Source of the DNA: Rheinheimera sp. D18
GTDB taxonomy: Bacteria; Pseudomonadota; Gammaproteobacteria; Enterobacterales; Alteromonadaceae
Reading direction: 5' to 3'
DNA length: 64,000 nt
Assembly (NCBI RefSeq): GCF_004345025.1
Contig: NZ_CP037745.1
Span: 3,038,001-3,102,000, forward strand
The notes below the pieces were generated by a model. It ran no database searches. It was not told the origin of the DNA and saw nothing but the letters and a program-made list of their open reading frames with translations. The position numbers were made by a program, and so were the translations under genes. Positions 40,268 through 50,907 of this stretch are shown one piece after another. Within the stretch, counting starts at the first letter, position 1. Every line of letters begins with the position of its first letter.

Positions 40268-41451
40268 ACCTTACCTCGCATAGCAACACTACCTTGCACT
40301 TTGCCACCATCGTTACTTAATGCGCCCTGCTCAACGCTAAAGCCGACTTGTTCTAATGCGGACTTCAGTTTTTCAAAACTTTGAAAACTATCACCTTTTG
40401 CCTCAAAACGCAGTTCGGCTCTTTTTCCATCGTAACGTAGGTTTTCTAAACTAATGTCTGGCACCTTAGCTATTTGTTGTTGCAAACTATCGAGTAACAC
40501 CAAAAAATTTTGCTCAGAATTACCACCTACCGCAGCGAGTTTCTGTTTTAACTGCAAATTAAGATTAACAATACGTTCTTGCGGAAATGCCTGTAAATAG
40601 AGGGTTTGGCTTTGCTGCTGCAACGCCGCGCTTTGCCGTGATAACTGCCAATTACTTATACCCAGTTGCAACAAATAAATGCTTAAACAAGCACCGAATA
40701 AAATTGCGCTGCTGCGCCATAGCTGTAATTGCCGATTAACTTGACGCTTAGGTTTATATTCTCCCTGCAATAGGTTGAAATCGTTATGCTGTAGCTGGCT
40801 GGCCAATAAGGCTAACGGCAGCTCTGGTTCAGCCAGCTGATGGCTCTGCGCTAACTCATCAGGCCAAGGGCTATAGCTAGTAAGCATAGGCAGACCGGCG
40901 AGCTGCAGATAATCGCCCCACCAGCTAACGTCGATGGCGGATACCTGCCAAGAGCTTTGCTTTAACAGCCACTGATTTTGTAATTGAATACACGCGGGCA
41001 ATTGCTGTTCTGGCAATAGCAAAGCATCTGGCAATATGCGACTAACGCTAAAACCTGCCGATTGCAACCAATCTAACCATTGCTGCATCCGCTCGTGCTG
41101 GCATACGGCAACTTGCTGACTATATTGGCCGTCGTGGTGTTGCACGGAGCCTAAGGCTAAAAATAGCTTTTCTATATCTTCTGCTTGCTCTTCTTCCAGC
41201 ATATAAGGCAAGGCTTGCAGTAATTGCCGATTCGGTTTACTCGGCAAATTAACTTGTTTTAGTACCACGTCAGATGCTGGAACTAAGGCTATAACGGGCC
41301 TATTACCTAATCGAGTGCATAGCTCGGTTAGCTGGGCTACACCGGCAACCTCGCCGCTAGCTATCACATCCTGATTTTGGCCAGCCCATACCAGCCAGCT
41401 GATATTATGCTCTGCTCGGCTACCTAACCGAATTACCAACTGCTCACTCAC
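40264..41451 (-). CDS. gspL: type II secretion protein GspL
   Basis: 395 residues. A cytoplasmic actin-like domain (about 1-240) recruits the GspE ATPase. A single membrane helix (about 246-266) and a periplasmic ferredoxin-like domain that binds GspM follow. It overlaps gspK and gspM by 4 nt each. Confidence 0.9.
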   Translation of the reverse strand: MSEQLVIRLGSRAEHNISWLVWAGQNQDVIASGEVAGVAQLTELCTRLGNRPVIALVPASDVVLKQVNLPSKPNRQLLQALPYMLEEEQAEDIEKLFLALGSVQHHDGQYSQQVAVCQHERMQQWLDWLQSAGFSVSRILPDALLLPEQQLPACIQLQNQWLLKQSSWQVSAIDVSWWGDYLQLAGLPMLTSYSPWPDELAQSHQLAEPELPLALLASQLQHNDFNLLQGEYKPKRQVNRQLQLWRSSAILFGACLSIYLLQLGISNWQLSRQSAALQQQSQTLYLQAFPQERIVNLNLQLKQKLAAVGGNSEQNFLVLLDSLQQQIAKVPDISLENLRYDGKRAELRFEAKGDSFQSFEKLKSALEQVGFSVEQGALSNDGGKVQGSVAMRGKV

Positions 41452-42437
41452 CCCTGGCCTCCAAATCGCCGGGCCAATACCTTGACCTGATTATTATTAT
41501 TTATTTTTAATACCGACGTTAAAACAAAGCCACTTTCTAAATAAGCGGCAGTTGCTGTAAGTTGAAAGCTGTCTGACTTAACATTTAGCATGGTTTTTAC
41601 GTCGTCAGCAACGGTAATGCCGACTAACTCAGGCGCGGTAAAAACCTCTTCTACGCTAGCAAAACCGGTTTCGGGTCGGTTAGCAATAAGATCTGCCGCT
41701 GCTACTTCGGTTAATTCCGGGATCAGCGCAGCCAGCAATACCGCGCTATCTTCAGTTAACGTATTCACATTAAGCAGCAAGCGATTATCTTCTGGCACCA
41801 CACACACATAGGGGGCGAAAAGTTGGTAATCTGCTGGTGTCATATCTAGCATTACACGCAGCTCTGTCACACTGGCCATTAGGCCATTGCCGGTGTAATA
41901 CGGGAAGCGTAGCGCGGCGTAATCGTCATCTTCTGCGCTACCGGCCGTGCTAAGTAAACTATCTGCATCTAGCCAGTCGCCAATACGTGCCAAAAGATAC
42001 TCAGCCGGCATCGACAATTCGCTAGCCTTCAATTCTAACAGACGTAAAAACGCTTTTTGTGCGGCAGTTTGCTGTATTCGGTTACTGTTAGATGCTAATA
42101 CGTTTTGTAGTGCATTAAGGTTAAAGCAGCTTCGTAGGTCAATAATTTCACCGGCGATTGTGCCGTTGTCTACAGGAAAGGTTGCGCCTTGCAACGACCA
42201 ATCTTGAGATAAATTAACCGTTTGTTGGCCGGCTAAGGTGCGGCTAAGCAACACTTTAGCAAACTGTTCTGCGCCCATCGCATACCAAAATGCTTGCTGT
42301 TGTTGCTGTATATTTTGCTGACGTTGTAACTGTAGTTGCAGCCGGCCATTCATATTCACGGCAATAACCACCACAATGGCGATTATCATTAACACGGCAA
42401 TTAACGCGACGCCGGTTTGCTTGTGCAAAGTTCTCAT
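41448..42437 (-). CDS. gspK: type II secretion minor pseudopilin GspK
   Basis: 329 residues. A prepilin leader ends in TG before ALIAVLMIIAIVVVIAV, then a large globular domain carries the helix-hairpin-helix-like insert of GspK (ELTEVAAADLIANRPETGF). It lacks Glu at position +5, as usual for GspK, and caps the pseudopilus tip with GspI and GspJ. Confidence 0.9.
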   Translation of the reverse strand: MRTLHKQTGVALIAVLMIIAIVVVIAVNMNGRLQLQLQRQQNIQQQQQAFWYAMGAEQFAKVLLSRTLAGQQTVNLSQDWSLQGATFPVDNGTIAGEIIDLRSCFNLNALQNVLASNSNRIQQTAAQKAFLRLLELKASELSMPAEYLLARIGDWLDADSLLSTAGSAEDDDYAALRFPYYTGNGLMASVTELRVMLDMTPADYQLFAPYVCVVPEDNRLLLNVNTLTEDSAVLLAALIPELTEVAAADLIANRPETGFASVEEVFTAPELVGITVADDVKTMLNVKSDSFQLTATAAYLESGFVLTSVLKINNNNQVKVLARRFGGQG

Positions 42438-43057
42438 TAGTGAGTTTTCTCCGCAACTACGGCGTCAGGCAATAAAAATACACGCACCAAATTACCTAAA
42501 CTCTCATCGACTAATGTTATGCGCACTGCGGCGGGAAAATTAGCATCTTGCCAGCGCTCTAGCCACTCATCGCCTTGTAAGTACTGCACGGTAAAACCAG
42601 TTAGGCCGGTTTGCAATAGCTGCACCTTAGGCTCTGTGCCCGTTACCGCATCAGGATACAATGTAAATAAACGTTGCAGCGTACCTTCTTGCAACCGATA
42701 AGCTACTGCCTGAATTTCACTGCGCGGCAATATCATGCCGGGATTGCGCCAACCTTGGCGGGCAAAGCTTACGCCATGATCTTCGCTGTCTAACAGAAAC
42801 TTTTCACCGTATAGCCGGTACTTTGCTGGCGCCTCGCCAGCGATACGCACATGCCGCACGCTCATTTGCATAAAGTCTCGTTCTAGCATTAGCATAGTAC
42901 GCTGCAACTGCACTAACCGCTCGCTAGCCAACTTTGATAATTCATCACTTTGCGTAACACTGCTTAGCACCGCTACCGATGCTAAACCAATAAGGGCAAA
43001 AATAGCGGCCGCCAATAGCATTTCAATAAAAGTGAAACCGCGACTTAGCTTATACAC
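42437..43057 (-). CDS. gspJ: type II secretion minor pseudopilin GspJ
   Basis: 206 residues. The prepilin leader is MYKLSRG before FTFIEMLLAAAIFALIGLA, with Glu at +5. Its globular domain is typical of GspJ (QLQRTMLMLERDFMQM). Part of the tip complex; overlaps gspI by 8 nt. Confidence 0.9.
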   Translation of the reverse strand: MYKLSRGFTFIEMLLAAAIFALIGLASVAVLSSVTQSDELSKLASERLVQLQRTMLMLERDFMQMSVRHVRIAGEAPAKYRLYGEKFLLDSEDHGVSFARQGWRNPGMILPRSEIQAVAYRLQEGTLQRLFTLYPDAVTGTEPKVQLLQTGLTGFTVQYLQGDEWLERWQDANFPAAVRITLVDESLGNLVRVFLLPDAVVAEKTH

Positions 43058-43418
43058 CGGGTTTACCTTTATAGCTTTGTAACTGATACAAAACTTGCTC
43101 TGGCGCTTCAGCTAGGCTAACGCTAATTTGTACTAGGCGTAAATCGTTGTCGGCTAATTGGCCGATTTTTTGTTGCCATAGCCATTGCCGATTGGCCATA
43201 TTAACTTCGCCTTGGCTTTTTTCCTTACCTGGCCATTGGCTATCTAGCATGGCCAACTGCATTTGATTATCCGCAACATAACTGGCAATAGTTAATTCGT
43301 CTAACTGGCTAAGATTCCGAATATGAGCTGCGCTAGACTGCATAATCGCCATACCGGCAGTGGCAAAAATAGCCATAGCAACCAGTAGCTCTAATAACGT
43401 AAAGCCTTTTGCTTTCAT
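43050..43418 (-). CDS. gspI: type II secretion minor pseudopilin GspI
   Basis: 122 residues. Leader MKAKG, then FTLLELLVAMAIFATAGMAI with Glu at +5. Short globular domain as in the family. Nucleates the pseudopilus tip with J and K. Confidence 0.9.
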   Translation of the reverse strand: MKAKGFTLLELLVAMAIFATAGMAIMQSSAAHIRNLSQLDELTIASYVADNQMQLAMLDSQWPGKEKSQGEVNMANRQWLWQQKIGQLADNDLRLVQISVSLAEAPEQVLYQLQSYKGKPGV

Positions 43419-44011
43419 GGCTGCTCCGTTGATGCCGCGGTTCGGGTTAACGGAATAGCAAAGTCAGTTGATACAGAGCTGTAGAGGGCAGTTAAGTTGG
43501 TCGTTTTTTTTAGTATTAACTTGAACGGACTAATTTCGCCTGAGGATAAAATAAACACCTGAGGTAATACCGGTACCTTACTTTTCTCATCAGGTTTGGT
43601 TTCGTCATCAAGTTGCCAATCTAGCTGACTTAGCAGATTATCGTCTTCACCAGGTAGGCCTTCTAGTTCTAGCTGCAAAGTAATACCGTGCGGCAGTTTA
43701 TATTGCTGCAGGCTTAGCGGTTGGTCAGCTTCAGCCCACTTGGCATCTTTATTGTTGTAATATAAAAAGCCATAACGTTCATTTTGTACGTACAAGCCCC
43801 ACTCTTGCTGCTTTAACATTGCTGTTTCGGCAACAAATTGAAATATTTGCTGAAATCGTTCGGCTTCTTTTTCTAGCTTTTCTTCATTCGACTCGCCGCT
43901 AAAACTCATGACTACCGTAGTAGCTAGCAAACCAATTAGCAGCATTACCAGCATCACCTCAACTAAGGTAAAGCCGGTAGTACAACGCTGCTGAATTGGT
44001 AAATGCCGCAT
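43415..44011 (-). CDS. gspH: type II secretion minor pseudopilin GspH
   Basis: 198 residues. The leader ends in TG before FTLVEVMLVMLLIGLLATTV, with Glu at +5. The globular domain ends in the GspH-like block LPQVFILSSGEISPFKL. The start overlaps the gspG stop by one base (TAATG). Confidence 0.9.
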   Translation of the reverse strand: MRHLPIQQRCTTGFTLVEVMLVMLLIGLLATTVVMSFSGESNEEKLEKEAERFQQIFQFVAETAMLKQQEWGLYVQNERYGFLYYNNKDAKWAEADQPLSLQQYKLPHGITLQLELEGLPGEDDNLLSQLDWQLDDETKPDEKSKVPVLPQVFILSSGEISPFKLILKKTTNLTALYSSVSTDFAIPLTRTAASTEQP

Positions 44012-44475
44012 TAGTTGTTTTTACTCGCGTCGCCATCTAAATTCCAATTACCAATATCATCATCGGTACCGGCGATGCGATCTGGGCCTTTACTTAAAAT
44101 ATCTATGCGCCCAGCTTTGATTTGGCTTGGGCTAATTAAAATATAATCCTCATCCCAAGGATCTTTTGGTAATCGACGGATAAAACCGGCCTCAGGGAAT
44201 GAGCGCGGCACCGGTTGCGACGTTGGCGCAGTAACGAGTGCCTGCATACCTTGTTCAGTTGTTGGATAAAAGCCATTGCGCAGCTTATACATATCCAGCG
44301 CGCCTTCTAGCTGCTGAATATCAACAATCGCTTTTTGTTTGTCGGCTTGATCTTTATTTTCCATCAAGTTAGGCACGACCATACTGGCAATAATGCCAAG
44401 AATAACAATAACTACCATGACTTCTAATAGAGTAAAACCGCGCTGCAGTTTACGTTGTTGTTGTTGCTTTAACAT
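44011..44475 (-). CDS. gspG: type II secretion major pseudopilin GspG
   Basis: 154 residues from the ATG at 44475, preferred over an upstream GTG because GGTGG lies in front. The leader MLKQQQQRKLQRG is followed by FTLLEVMVVIVILGIIASMV. The C-terminal calcium-site region (GPDRIAGTDDDIGNW) is typical. Builds the pseudopilus shaft. Confidence 0.93.
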   Translation of the reverse strand: MLKQQQQRKLQRGFTLLEVMVVIVILGIIASMVVPNLMENKDQADKQKAIVDIQQLEGALDMYKLRNGFYPTTEQGMQALVTAPTSQPVPRSFPEAGFIRRLPKDPWDEDYILISPSQIKAGRIDILSKGPDRIAGTDDDIGNWNLDGDASKNN

Positions 44476-44476
44476 A

Positions 44477-45700
44477 CTAACCACCACCTACCATATTGTT
44501 TAACGCTAAAATGGGCTGCAAAATTGCCATGACAATAAATAACACCATACCGGCCATTACGGCGACCAATACTGGCTCAAACACTTTTAATGATACTGTT
44601 GCTAAGGTTTCAAACTCTCGATCTTGGGTGTTCGCTGCACGCTCTAACATGGCATCTAACTGCCCGCTTTTTTCGCCACTGGCGATCATATGTAACATCA
44701 TTGGCGGAAACAATTTAGTTTGCTCTAGGGCATTACGTAACGATGTACCCTCGCGTACCCGAGCCGTGGCATCGGTAACCGCCTGCTTCATATAGGTATT
44801 ACCTAATACGTCAGCGCTAATACGCATAGCTTCAAGCAACGGTACGGCAGACGCATTAAGTATACTCAGCGTACGGGCAAAGCGAGCGGTATTTAGCCCC
44901 TTAGTTACCTTGCCAATAATACTGCTGCGCAGTAACAAGGCGTCCCAATGAAAACGAAAAGCGGGCTTACGTAGCGCGCGCTTAAATAACACCACGCCAA
45001 CAATGGCAGCCAGCAGCACAAACACGCCATAGGCGCGCAAAAAGTCGCTGGCGGCAATTAAAAATAGTGTTGAACCGGGCAAGGTTTGGCCCATGTGTTC
45101 AAATTGGCCAACAATTTTTGGCACCACCGCGGCTAATAAAATAGAAATAACCAATACGGCAAAACAGGTCAAAATAATGGGGTACAGTAAGGCTTGTAGA
45201 ATTTCTCTGCGCATATGTTGGCGCTGCTCGGTATAGTCGGCCAAACGGTTTAATACTTGGTCTAAATGGCCAGACTTTTCACCGGCGGCGACCATCGAAC
45301 GAAACAAATGGTCAAATACATGCGGGAATTCGGCTAAGCCTTCAGCTAAGCTATAGCCTTCCACCACTTTTGAGCGTACGGTCATCATCATATTGGTTAA
45401 CCGCGGTTTATCACACTGCTCGGCTACAGCTAATAGTGCGCTTTCTATCGGCAAAGCGGCTTCAACTAAGGTAGCAATTTGCCGTGTAATAAGTGCTAAT
45501 TCTGACGCAGAAATGTTGCGTTTAAACCATTGCTTACCCGATGCTAATAATTTTTCTTGCTGCGAAGCCAGCGTAACACTAACCGGTGTTAGTTTTTGCT
45601 CGCGTAGTAACGACCTAGCGTGGCGAGCATTATCAGCTTCCAATACGCCCTTATTAGTTTTGCCTTTAGCATCTAACGCCTGATATTCAAATGCCGCCAC
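44477..45700 (-). CDS. gspF: type II secretion inner membrane platform protein GspF
   Basis: 407 residues. Two repeated GspF/PilC domains are separated by membrane helices (about 171-195, 215-240 and 378-398). The motif ALLYPIILTCFAVLVI and FEPVLVAVMAGMVLFI mark the helices. It is the polytopic core of the platform. Confidence 0.94.
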   Translation of the reverse strand: MAAFEYQALDAKGKTNKGVLEADNARHARSLLREQKLTPVSVTLASQQEKLLASGKQWFKRNISASELALITRQIATLVEAALPIESALLAVAEQCDKPRLTNMMMTVRSKVVEGYSLAEGLAEFPHVFDHLFRSMVAAGEKSGHLDQVLNRLADYTEQRQHMRREILQALLYPIILTCFAVLVISILLAAVVPKIVGQFEHMGQTLPGSTLFLIAASDFLRAYGVFVLLAAIVGVVLFKRALRKPAFRFHWDALLLRSSIIGKVTKGLNTARFARTLSILNASAVPLLEAMRISADVLGNTYMKQAVTDATARVREGTSLRNALEQTKLFPPMMLHMIASGEKSGQLDAMLERAANTQDREFETLATVSLKVFEPVLVAVMAGMVLFIVMAILQPILALNNMVGGG

Positions 45701-47208
45701 TACACATCCTCACGGGTAACACGTAGCACTTCTTCTAGCGTAGTTTCGCCTTTAAGTACCTTGCTAAAACCATCGGCACGAATACTTGGGCTGTGCTTGC
45801 GCACATACTTTTCGATTGCTTGCTCGCCTTTACCATTATGAATAAGCTCACGAATATGCTCATCGACCATTAGTAATTCATGAATACCAGTACGGCCACG
45901 ATAGCCGCTAAAATTACAATGTTCGCAACCTTTAGCACGATAAATTAGTACGTTTGGCTGTGCGCTAATGCCCAGCAAGTTACACTCTTCGCTATCTGGT
46001 TTATGTTCGGCTTTACAATGCTTGCATAACGTACGCACTAAACGCTGCGCCAGCACACCGAGTAAACTAGATGACAGCAAAAACGCTTCTACACCCATAT
46101 CTTCTAAGCGTGTAATAGCGCCAGCTGCGGTATTGGTGTGTAAAGTAGATAACACTAAGTGGCCGGTTAAGCTGGCCTGCACGGCAATTTGTGCCGTTTC
46201 TAAATCGCGTATTTCACCTACCATTACTACGTCAGGGTCTTGGCGCAAAATGGCTCGCAAGCCGCGGGCAAAGGTCATATTTACTTTGGTGTTTACCTGA
46301 GTTTGACCAATACCTTCAAGCTCGTATTCAATAGGATCTTCTACCGTAAGAATATTACGATCTTTAGTGTTTATGTCGGTTAAACCGGCATAAAGCGTGG
46401 TGCTTTTACCCGATCCGGTTGGCCCGGTTACTAATATAATGCCGTGTGGTTTTAAAATTAGCTGCGAAAACGCCTGCTGCACTGACAAGGTCATACCTAA
46501 ATCGGCTAAATTTAAGTGTGAGTTGTTTTTATCCAGTAACCGCATTACGACCCGTTCGCCATGGCTTGATGGCATGGTAGATACCCGCACGTCTACCGCA
46601 CGACCAGCAATGCGCAAACTAATACGACCATCTTGCGGCACACGTTTTTCGGCAATATCGAGTTTAGCCATTACTTTAATACGTGACACTAATAAGCTAG
46701 ATAAGCGACGGTTGGGCCGCAGTACTTCGCGCAATATACCGTCAACCCGGAACCGCACGACTAAGGCTTTTTCAAAGGTTTCAACGTGTATATCAGATGC
46801 ACCTAGCTTAATCGCCTCACCTAGCATGGCATTAATTAACTTGATAATTGGCGCGTCATCTTCGTTTTCTAGCAAGTCTTCACTTTCTTGAATATCGTCA
46901 GCTAACGAGGCTAAATTTACTTCGTTGCCAATATCTTCCATTAGCTGCTGCGCTTCAGACGAATCACGCTGATAACTGGCTTCAAGCAAGGCTTCAAATT
47001 CAACTGCCGATAACCGCTGAATTTGAAATGGTTCAGCCAGCATACGTCGCACCTCTAGTACGGCTGCCGGTGCCGTTGCCGCATGAATATACAGCTGCCA
47101 GCCTTGGCTCTGTTGCTGCAGCAATACGCCGTGGCGTTTAGCAAAACCAAAAGGCAAGCGAATACGGCTGCTGGCGGGTTTAACCTGTTCTGCATCCAGC
47201 GCGTCCAT
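45700..47208 (-). CDS. gspE: type II secretion ATPase GspE
   Basis: 502-residue hexameric ATPase on the cytoplasmic face that drives pseudopilus assembly. N1/N2 domains (about 1-130) precede the Walker [16 protein letters not shown], the Asp box [11 protein letters not shown], Walker [13 protein letters not shown] and His box [13 protein letters not shown] tetracysteine zinc motif (CKHC and CEHC) is present. All catalytic motifs are intact. Confidence 0.96.
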   Translation of the reverse strand: MDALDAEQVKPASSRIRLPFGFAKRHGVLLQQQSQGWQLYIHAATAPAAVLEVRRMLAEPFQIQRLSAVEFEALLEASYQRDSSEAQQLMEDIGNEVNLASLADDIQESEDLLENEDDAPIIKLINAMLGEAIKLGASDIHVETFEKALVVRFRVDGILREVLRPNRRLSSLLVSRIKVMAKLDIAEKRVPQDGRISLRIAGRAVDVRVSTMPSSHGERVVMRLLDKNNSHLNLADLGMTLSVQQAFSQLILKPHGIILVTGPTGSGKSTTLYAGLTDINTKDRNILTVEDPIEYELEGIGQTQVNTKVNMTFARGLRAILRQDPDVVMVGEIRDLETAQIAVQASLTGHLVLSTLHTNTAAGAITRLEDMGVEAFLLSSSLLGVLAQRLVRTLCKHCKAEHKPDSEECNLLGISAQPNVLIYRAKGCEHCNFSGYRGRTGIHELLMVDEHIRELIHNGKGEQAIEKYVRKHSPSIRADGFSKVLKGETTLEEVLRVTREDV

Positions 47209-49334
47209 TAGTCCTGATTTCCTTGCATTTCAGTTGTTGGCTGTTGCTCTTTATTCATATAGTCGTCAAAGGTCGGCGGCAAGGTTAACGAGTCATCCCA
47301 CTTGGGCAATACCACCTGATCGGTCAATGGCATTAAACGAATACCCTCTTCTTGCCGTTTTAGCTGCTCGGCACGAATGTAGTTGTACTTAGTTTTTGAA
47401 ATACCCGAAATGGCTGAACCTTCACGCACAATAGTGGCTTTAATAAATACCATTAAATTGCGTTTTTTCTTTGATACGCTAGTCGATTTAAACAGATGAC
47501 CCAAAATAGGAATATCGCCCAAAATAGGCACTTTAGACTCACTTTCCTGCACATCTTCGTCAATTAAGCCACCAAGAACTACCGTGGCACCATCATCTGC
47601 CATAACGGTGGTTTTAATTTCACGCTTGTTAATTGTAATATCAACCGCTGTTGCGCCGCCAATGCTAGATACTTCTTGCTCTATAGTTAGCTGCACCGCA
47701 TCACCTTCGTTAATTTGCGGTGTTACTTTTAGGCGAATACCCACTTCTTTGCGGTCAACTTGCTGAAATGGATTAGTGTTATTGGCACCGGTTGTCGAGC
47801 CAGTAATAACCGGCACTTCTTGACCAACAAGGAAGAAGGCTTCTTGGTTATCCATCGTAGTAATGTGCGGCGTGGCCAGTACGTTAGAGTTGGTACTGGT
47901 GCGCACCGCTTGTAACACGGCAGCCCAATCACCTTTATAAAACCCTAACATAGCGCCATTTAGCCCGCTTAATACATTCGATAAAATTGAATAATCGCGG
48001 TTTGAATCAGGCACTTCAGACACGGTTTTTGTGCCATCTGGCGCCACAACTTCAGTGCGGGTGCCTCGTGTGACTTGCGATGCCTGAGCGGCTCCCGCGG
48101 CCACACCAATAATGGGAATTGTGTTGCCGTTATTAAAATTAGTACCACCGCCGTTTTTATTTAACCACTGCACACCTAAATCGGTGCCGTCGCCTTCAAA
48201 TACTTCCACAATAATGGCTTCAACTAACACTTGAGCACGACGAATATCTAGCTGACGTAATACATCTTCTAATGAGCGCATCATATCCGGCTGTGCTGTA
48301 ATCACTAGTGAATTACTGTCGGCATGAAATTCAATGCTGGTAGAGCGACCTTGGCTAGCAACTGCACCACGCCCGCCTTGCGCGCCAGCCGCCGCTGCGG
48401 CAACGCCGCCTTGCACTTCCGCGACTATTGAATCACTTACGCCTTTCAATACGGGCACTAGCTCTTCAGCTTTAGCGTATTTTAAATAAAACACTCGGGT
48501 ATTACCGCTAGTTTGTAACTCTGAGTCTAAGCGTTTAGCTAATTCTATAACACGCTGCCGTGCTTGCAGTTCGCCGCTAACGATAACGCTATTAGTGCGA
48601 TCATCGGCCACAATTCTGGGCACTAAAAAGTCTGGCTGCTCACCTCGCCCCTGGCTTTTATAAATGCTTTCTAAAATACGCACAATTTCTGGTGCTGATG
48701 CATATTGCAGCTTTACAATTTCCAGCTCCTGATCACCGGCTTTATCTACCCGTTGAATAATATCAACTAACCGATTTACCACCGCCGCTGGGCCGGTCAT
48801 CATAATCACGTTCGATGGGTCGTAGTTCACCACATGGCCACCACCGGCCTGATTACTAAACTGACGCAACAAGGGTGCTAGTTCGCGCACCGACACGTTA
48901 CGCACCTGCACTACGCGAGTAACCATTTCATCGCCTTGGCCTGGCGCTTCATCAGTAACTACTGGAATATTACTGGTTTTGGCATCCTTGTTACGTACTA
49001 CTTTTAATACGCCGTTATCCATCTCAACTACGGCAAAGCTATACACTTCAAGTACGTTAAGAAAAAACTGATAATACTGCTGTTCGTTAAGCATTTCGTA
49101 GCTGCGCACATTAATACGGCCGCGCACTTGTGGGTCAACAATAATGGTTCTTTTCAGGTTCATGCCAACAATATTAATAAATTCATTAATATCAGTACCT
49201 TTAAAGTTCGGCGAGTACATTACCTCTTCTTGAGCGGCAACAGAAACACTTGGAATAGCAGTAGTTAGCGCAGCTGCAACTAGCATACTAGCCAGTGAGC
49301 GGCGAGAGAGAAAAGAAAATTGCCCTGATTTCAT
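47208..49334 (-). CDS. gspD: type II secretion secretin GspD
   Basis: 708-residue outer membrane channel subunit with a cleavable signal peptide (cleavage near SVAAQ). The N0 domain ([17 protein letters not shown]), three N1-N3 repeats (about 130-340, with an Ala/Gly-rich loop [13 protein letters not shown]) and the secretin barrel follow, with the signature [14 protein letters not shown] and the gate region. A C-terminal S-like tail could bind a pilotin, but no gspS is in the window. Confidence 0.95.
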   Translation of the reverse strand: MKSGQFSFLSRRSLASMLVAAALTTAIPSVSVAAQEEVMYSPNFKGTDINEFINIVGMNLKRTIIVDPQVRGRINVRSYEMLNEQQYYQFFLNVLEVYSFAVVEMDNGVLKVVRNKDAKTSNIPVVTDEAPGQGDEMVTRVVQVRNVSVRELAPLLRQFSNQAGGGHVVNYDPSNVIMMTGPAAVVNRLVDIIQRVDKAGDQELEIVKLQYASAPEIVRILESIYKSQGRGEQPDFLVPRIVADDRTNSVIVSGELQARQRVIELAKRLDSELQTSGNTRVFYLKYAKAEELVPVLKGVSDSIVAEVQGGVAAAAAGAQGGRGAVASQGRSTSIEFHADSNSLVITAQPDMMRSLEDVLRQLDIRRAQVLVEAIIVEVFEGDGTDLGVQWLNKNGGGTNFNNGNTIPIIGVAAGAAQASQVTRGTRTEVVAPDGTKTVSEVPDSNRDYSILSNVLSGLNGAMLGFYKGDWAAVLQAVRTSTNSNVLATPHITTMDNQEAFFLVGQEVPVITGSTTGANNTNPFQQVDRKEVGIRLKVTPQINEGDAVQLTIEQEVSSIGGATAVDITINKREIKTTVMADDGATVVLGGLIDEDVQESESKVPILGDIPILGHLFKSTSVSKKKRNLMVFIKATIVREGSAISGISKTKYNYIRAEQLKRQEEGIRLMPLTDQVVLPKWDDSLTLPPTFDDYMNKEQQPTTEMQGNQD

Positions 49335-49361
49335 TAATGTATAACCAATTAGTTTTAATAA

Positions 49362-50312
49362 TTATTGTGACAGGCTCACCAGAATATCTCTGATCTCACC
49401 ATCGCGCTCTATTTTTATTGCAGCTTCTTTAGCTTCGCGTAATTCATTAATCGCGTTCATTGCCTGCTGCATATCATTTAATGCAATACCATTTATTTCT
49501 ATCGCCAGATCACCTGGTTGCAAGCCAAGCTGAGTAAATAAAGTAGGATCTTTACCCGGCGTTAAGCGATAACCTAGCAGTTGGCCATTAGGCCGATGTG
49601 GCGTTACTCGAATGTAGTCAAAAAATTTCATCGGCTCAGCAACTAGTTCATCTCGGCGCAAATCAAGTGGCTGCGCAAGCTGCAGTGGTTCCATTTCCAT
49701 CGGGTCAACCGTTGGTGCCATGCCGGTTGTTGCAGTTTCGGTGTGCTGCTCATCAGAACGTCCTAACCCAGCATTAGCTTGAGCAATTTGGGTATATTCA
49801 AAGCCATCTAGCATCAGTGTTTCATAGCGACCAGCTTGTTGTAGTAGCACCCGGTCTGACAATACCTGTTTTAAAACCGCGTTAGTGCCTTCTATCTTAT
49901 CATTCACTGCATAGGTTGCTTCTGTCCCGCGACTTTCAATGATAGCGCTACCCTGATTAGGGTCGGATCCTACCGCAACCAAGCCGGTTAATTTAACATT
50001 TAATTGGGTTTTCGGTGCTTCGGTTACTACAGGCGCAGTCTCTTTTATTGGCTCAACTGAGGCTTTACCAAATAACGAGAATTGCGTTAATGCGGCTAAA
50101 TTAACACTGCTGGATGAGCTGACAGTTACCGCAGCAACGTTTTCCAATACAACATTAGACGCCGAGCCTGCAGGCAATAATTGCCAGCTTAGTTTTGCTA
50201 AAAACCACGCTAATACAACGACTAAAATTAGGTTAAATGCGCCTTGCAGCCAATTTAACGGTATTTTTTGTAATTGTTTAATTAACTGTTGCGTGTCTAC
50301 TAACTGATTCAT
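49362..50312 (-). CDS. gspC: type II secretion protein GspC
   Basis: 316 residues. A membrane helix (about 24-48), a homology region (about 110-180, LNVKLTGLVAVGSDP, AIIESRGTEATYAVND) that contacts GspD, and a C-terminal PDZ domain (about 225-315, LFTQLGLQPGDLAIEINGIA). First gene of the gspC-N operon, so its promoter should lie in 50313-50484. Confidence 0.93.
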   Translation of the reverse strand: MNQLVDTQQLIKQLQKIPLNWLQGAFNLILVVVLAWFLAKLSWQLLPAGSASNVVLENVAAVTVSSSSSVNLAALTQFSLFGKASVEPIKETAPVVTEAPKTQLNVKLTGLVAVGSDPNQGSAIIESRGTEATYAVNDKIEGTNAVLKQVLSDRVLLQQAGRYETLMLDGFEYTQIAQANAGLGRSDEQHTETATTGMAPTVDPMEMEPLQLAQPLDLRRDELVAEPMKFFDYIRVTPHRPNGQLLGYRLTPGKDPTLFTQLGLQPGDLAIEINGIALNDMQQAMNAINELREAKEAAIKIERDGEIRDILVSLSQ

Positions 50313-50484
50313 TACACACTTCTACTTTTAAAGAGAAAATTATCTTACCCAGTTGTCGCTCAAGCAACAAGCTCAGCACTGAAATTTACAAGGTATTAAC
50401 CACATTTATTTTCAATAAAGCCGCTATTTCCCCGCTTTTGGCACTATAATGTCGCTTTTAGTTCGACAATTGCAGCTATAATTT

Positions 50485-50898
50485 ATGCCATCAATACCAG
50501 CCTTAACCCAGCCTGAAAATATCGCCCTACGTTTAGATAAGTGGCTGTGGGCATGTCGGTTCTATAAAACCCGCGGTCTGGCAAAACAGATGATAGAAGG
50601 CGGTAAAGTACATTATAATGGCCAACGCTGCAAAGCTAGTAAAACCGTGGAGCTTGGTGCAACGGTTCGGCTAACGCAGGGTACAGATGAAAAAATTGTT
50701 CTTGTGTTAGGCTTGTCAGAGAAACGTTTAGCCGCGCCTTTAGCGCAAGCACTGTACGAAGAAACGGCCGACAGCCTAGCGCAGCGGGAAAAACGGGCAG
50801 AGTTAAGAAAAACTAACAGCCTGTTTGCCCCACACCCGGATACTAAACCAGACAAAAAGGAGCGCCGTAAGCTACTTTTGTTAAAATCGCAGCAGTAA
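50485..50898 (+). CDS. hslR: ribosome-associated heat shock protein Hsp15
   Basis: 137 residues. An S4 RNA-binding domain (LRLDKWLWACRFYKTRGLAK, MIEGGKVHYNGQRCKASK) and a basic C-terminal tail. It rescues 50S subunits carrying stalled nascent chains. No clear Shine-Dalgarno precedes the ATG. It is followed by hslO, as in E. coli. Confidence 0.92.
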   Translation: MPSIPALTQPENIALRLDKWLWACRFYKTRGLAKQMIEGGKVHYNGQRCKASKTVELGATVRLTQGTDEKIVLVLGLSEKRLAAPLAQALYEETADSLAQREKRAELRKTNSLFAPHPDTKPDKKERRKLLLLKSQQ

Positions 50899-50907
50899 GA
50901 GAGCAGC

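Noticed and set aside
50430-50484. Sigma-32 heat-shock promoter before hslR
   Set aside because: No convincing CTTGAA/CCCCAT pair was found; only TATAAT-like -10 sequences are visible.
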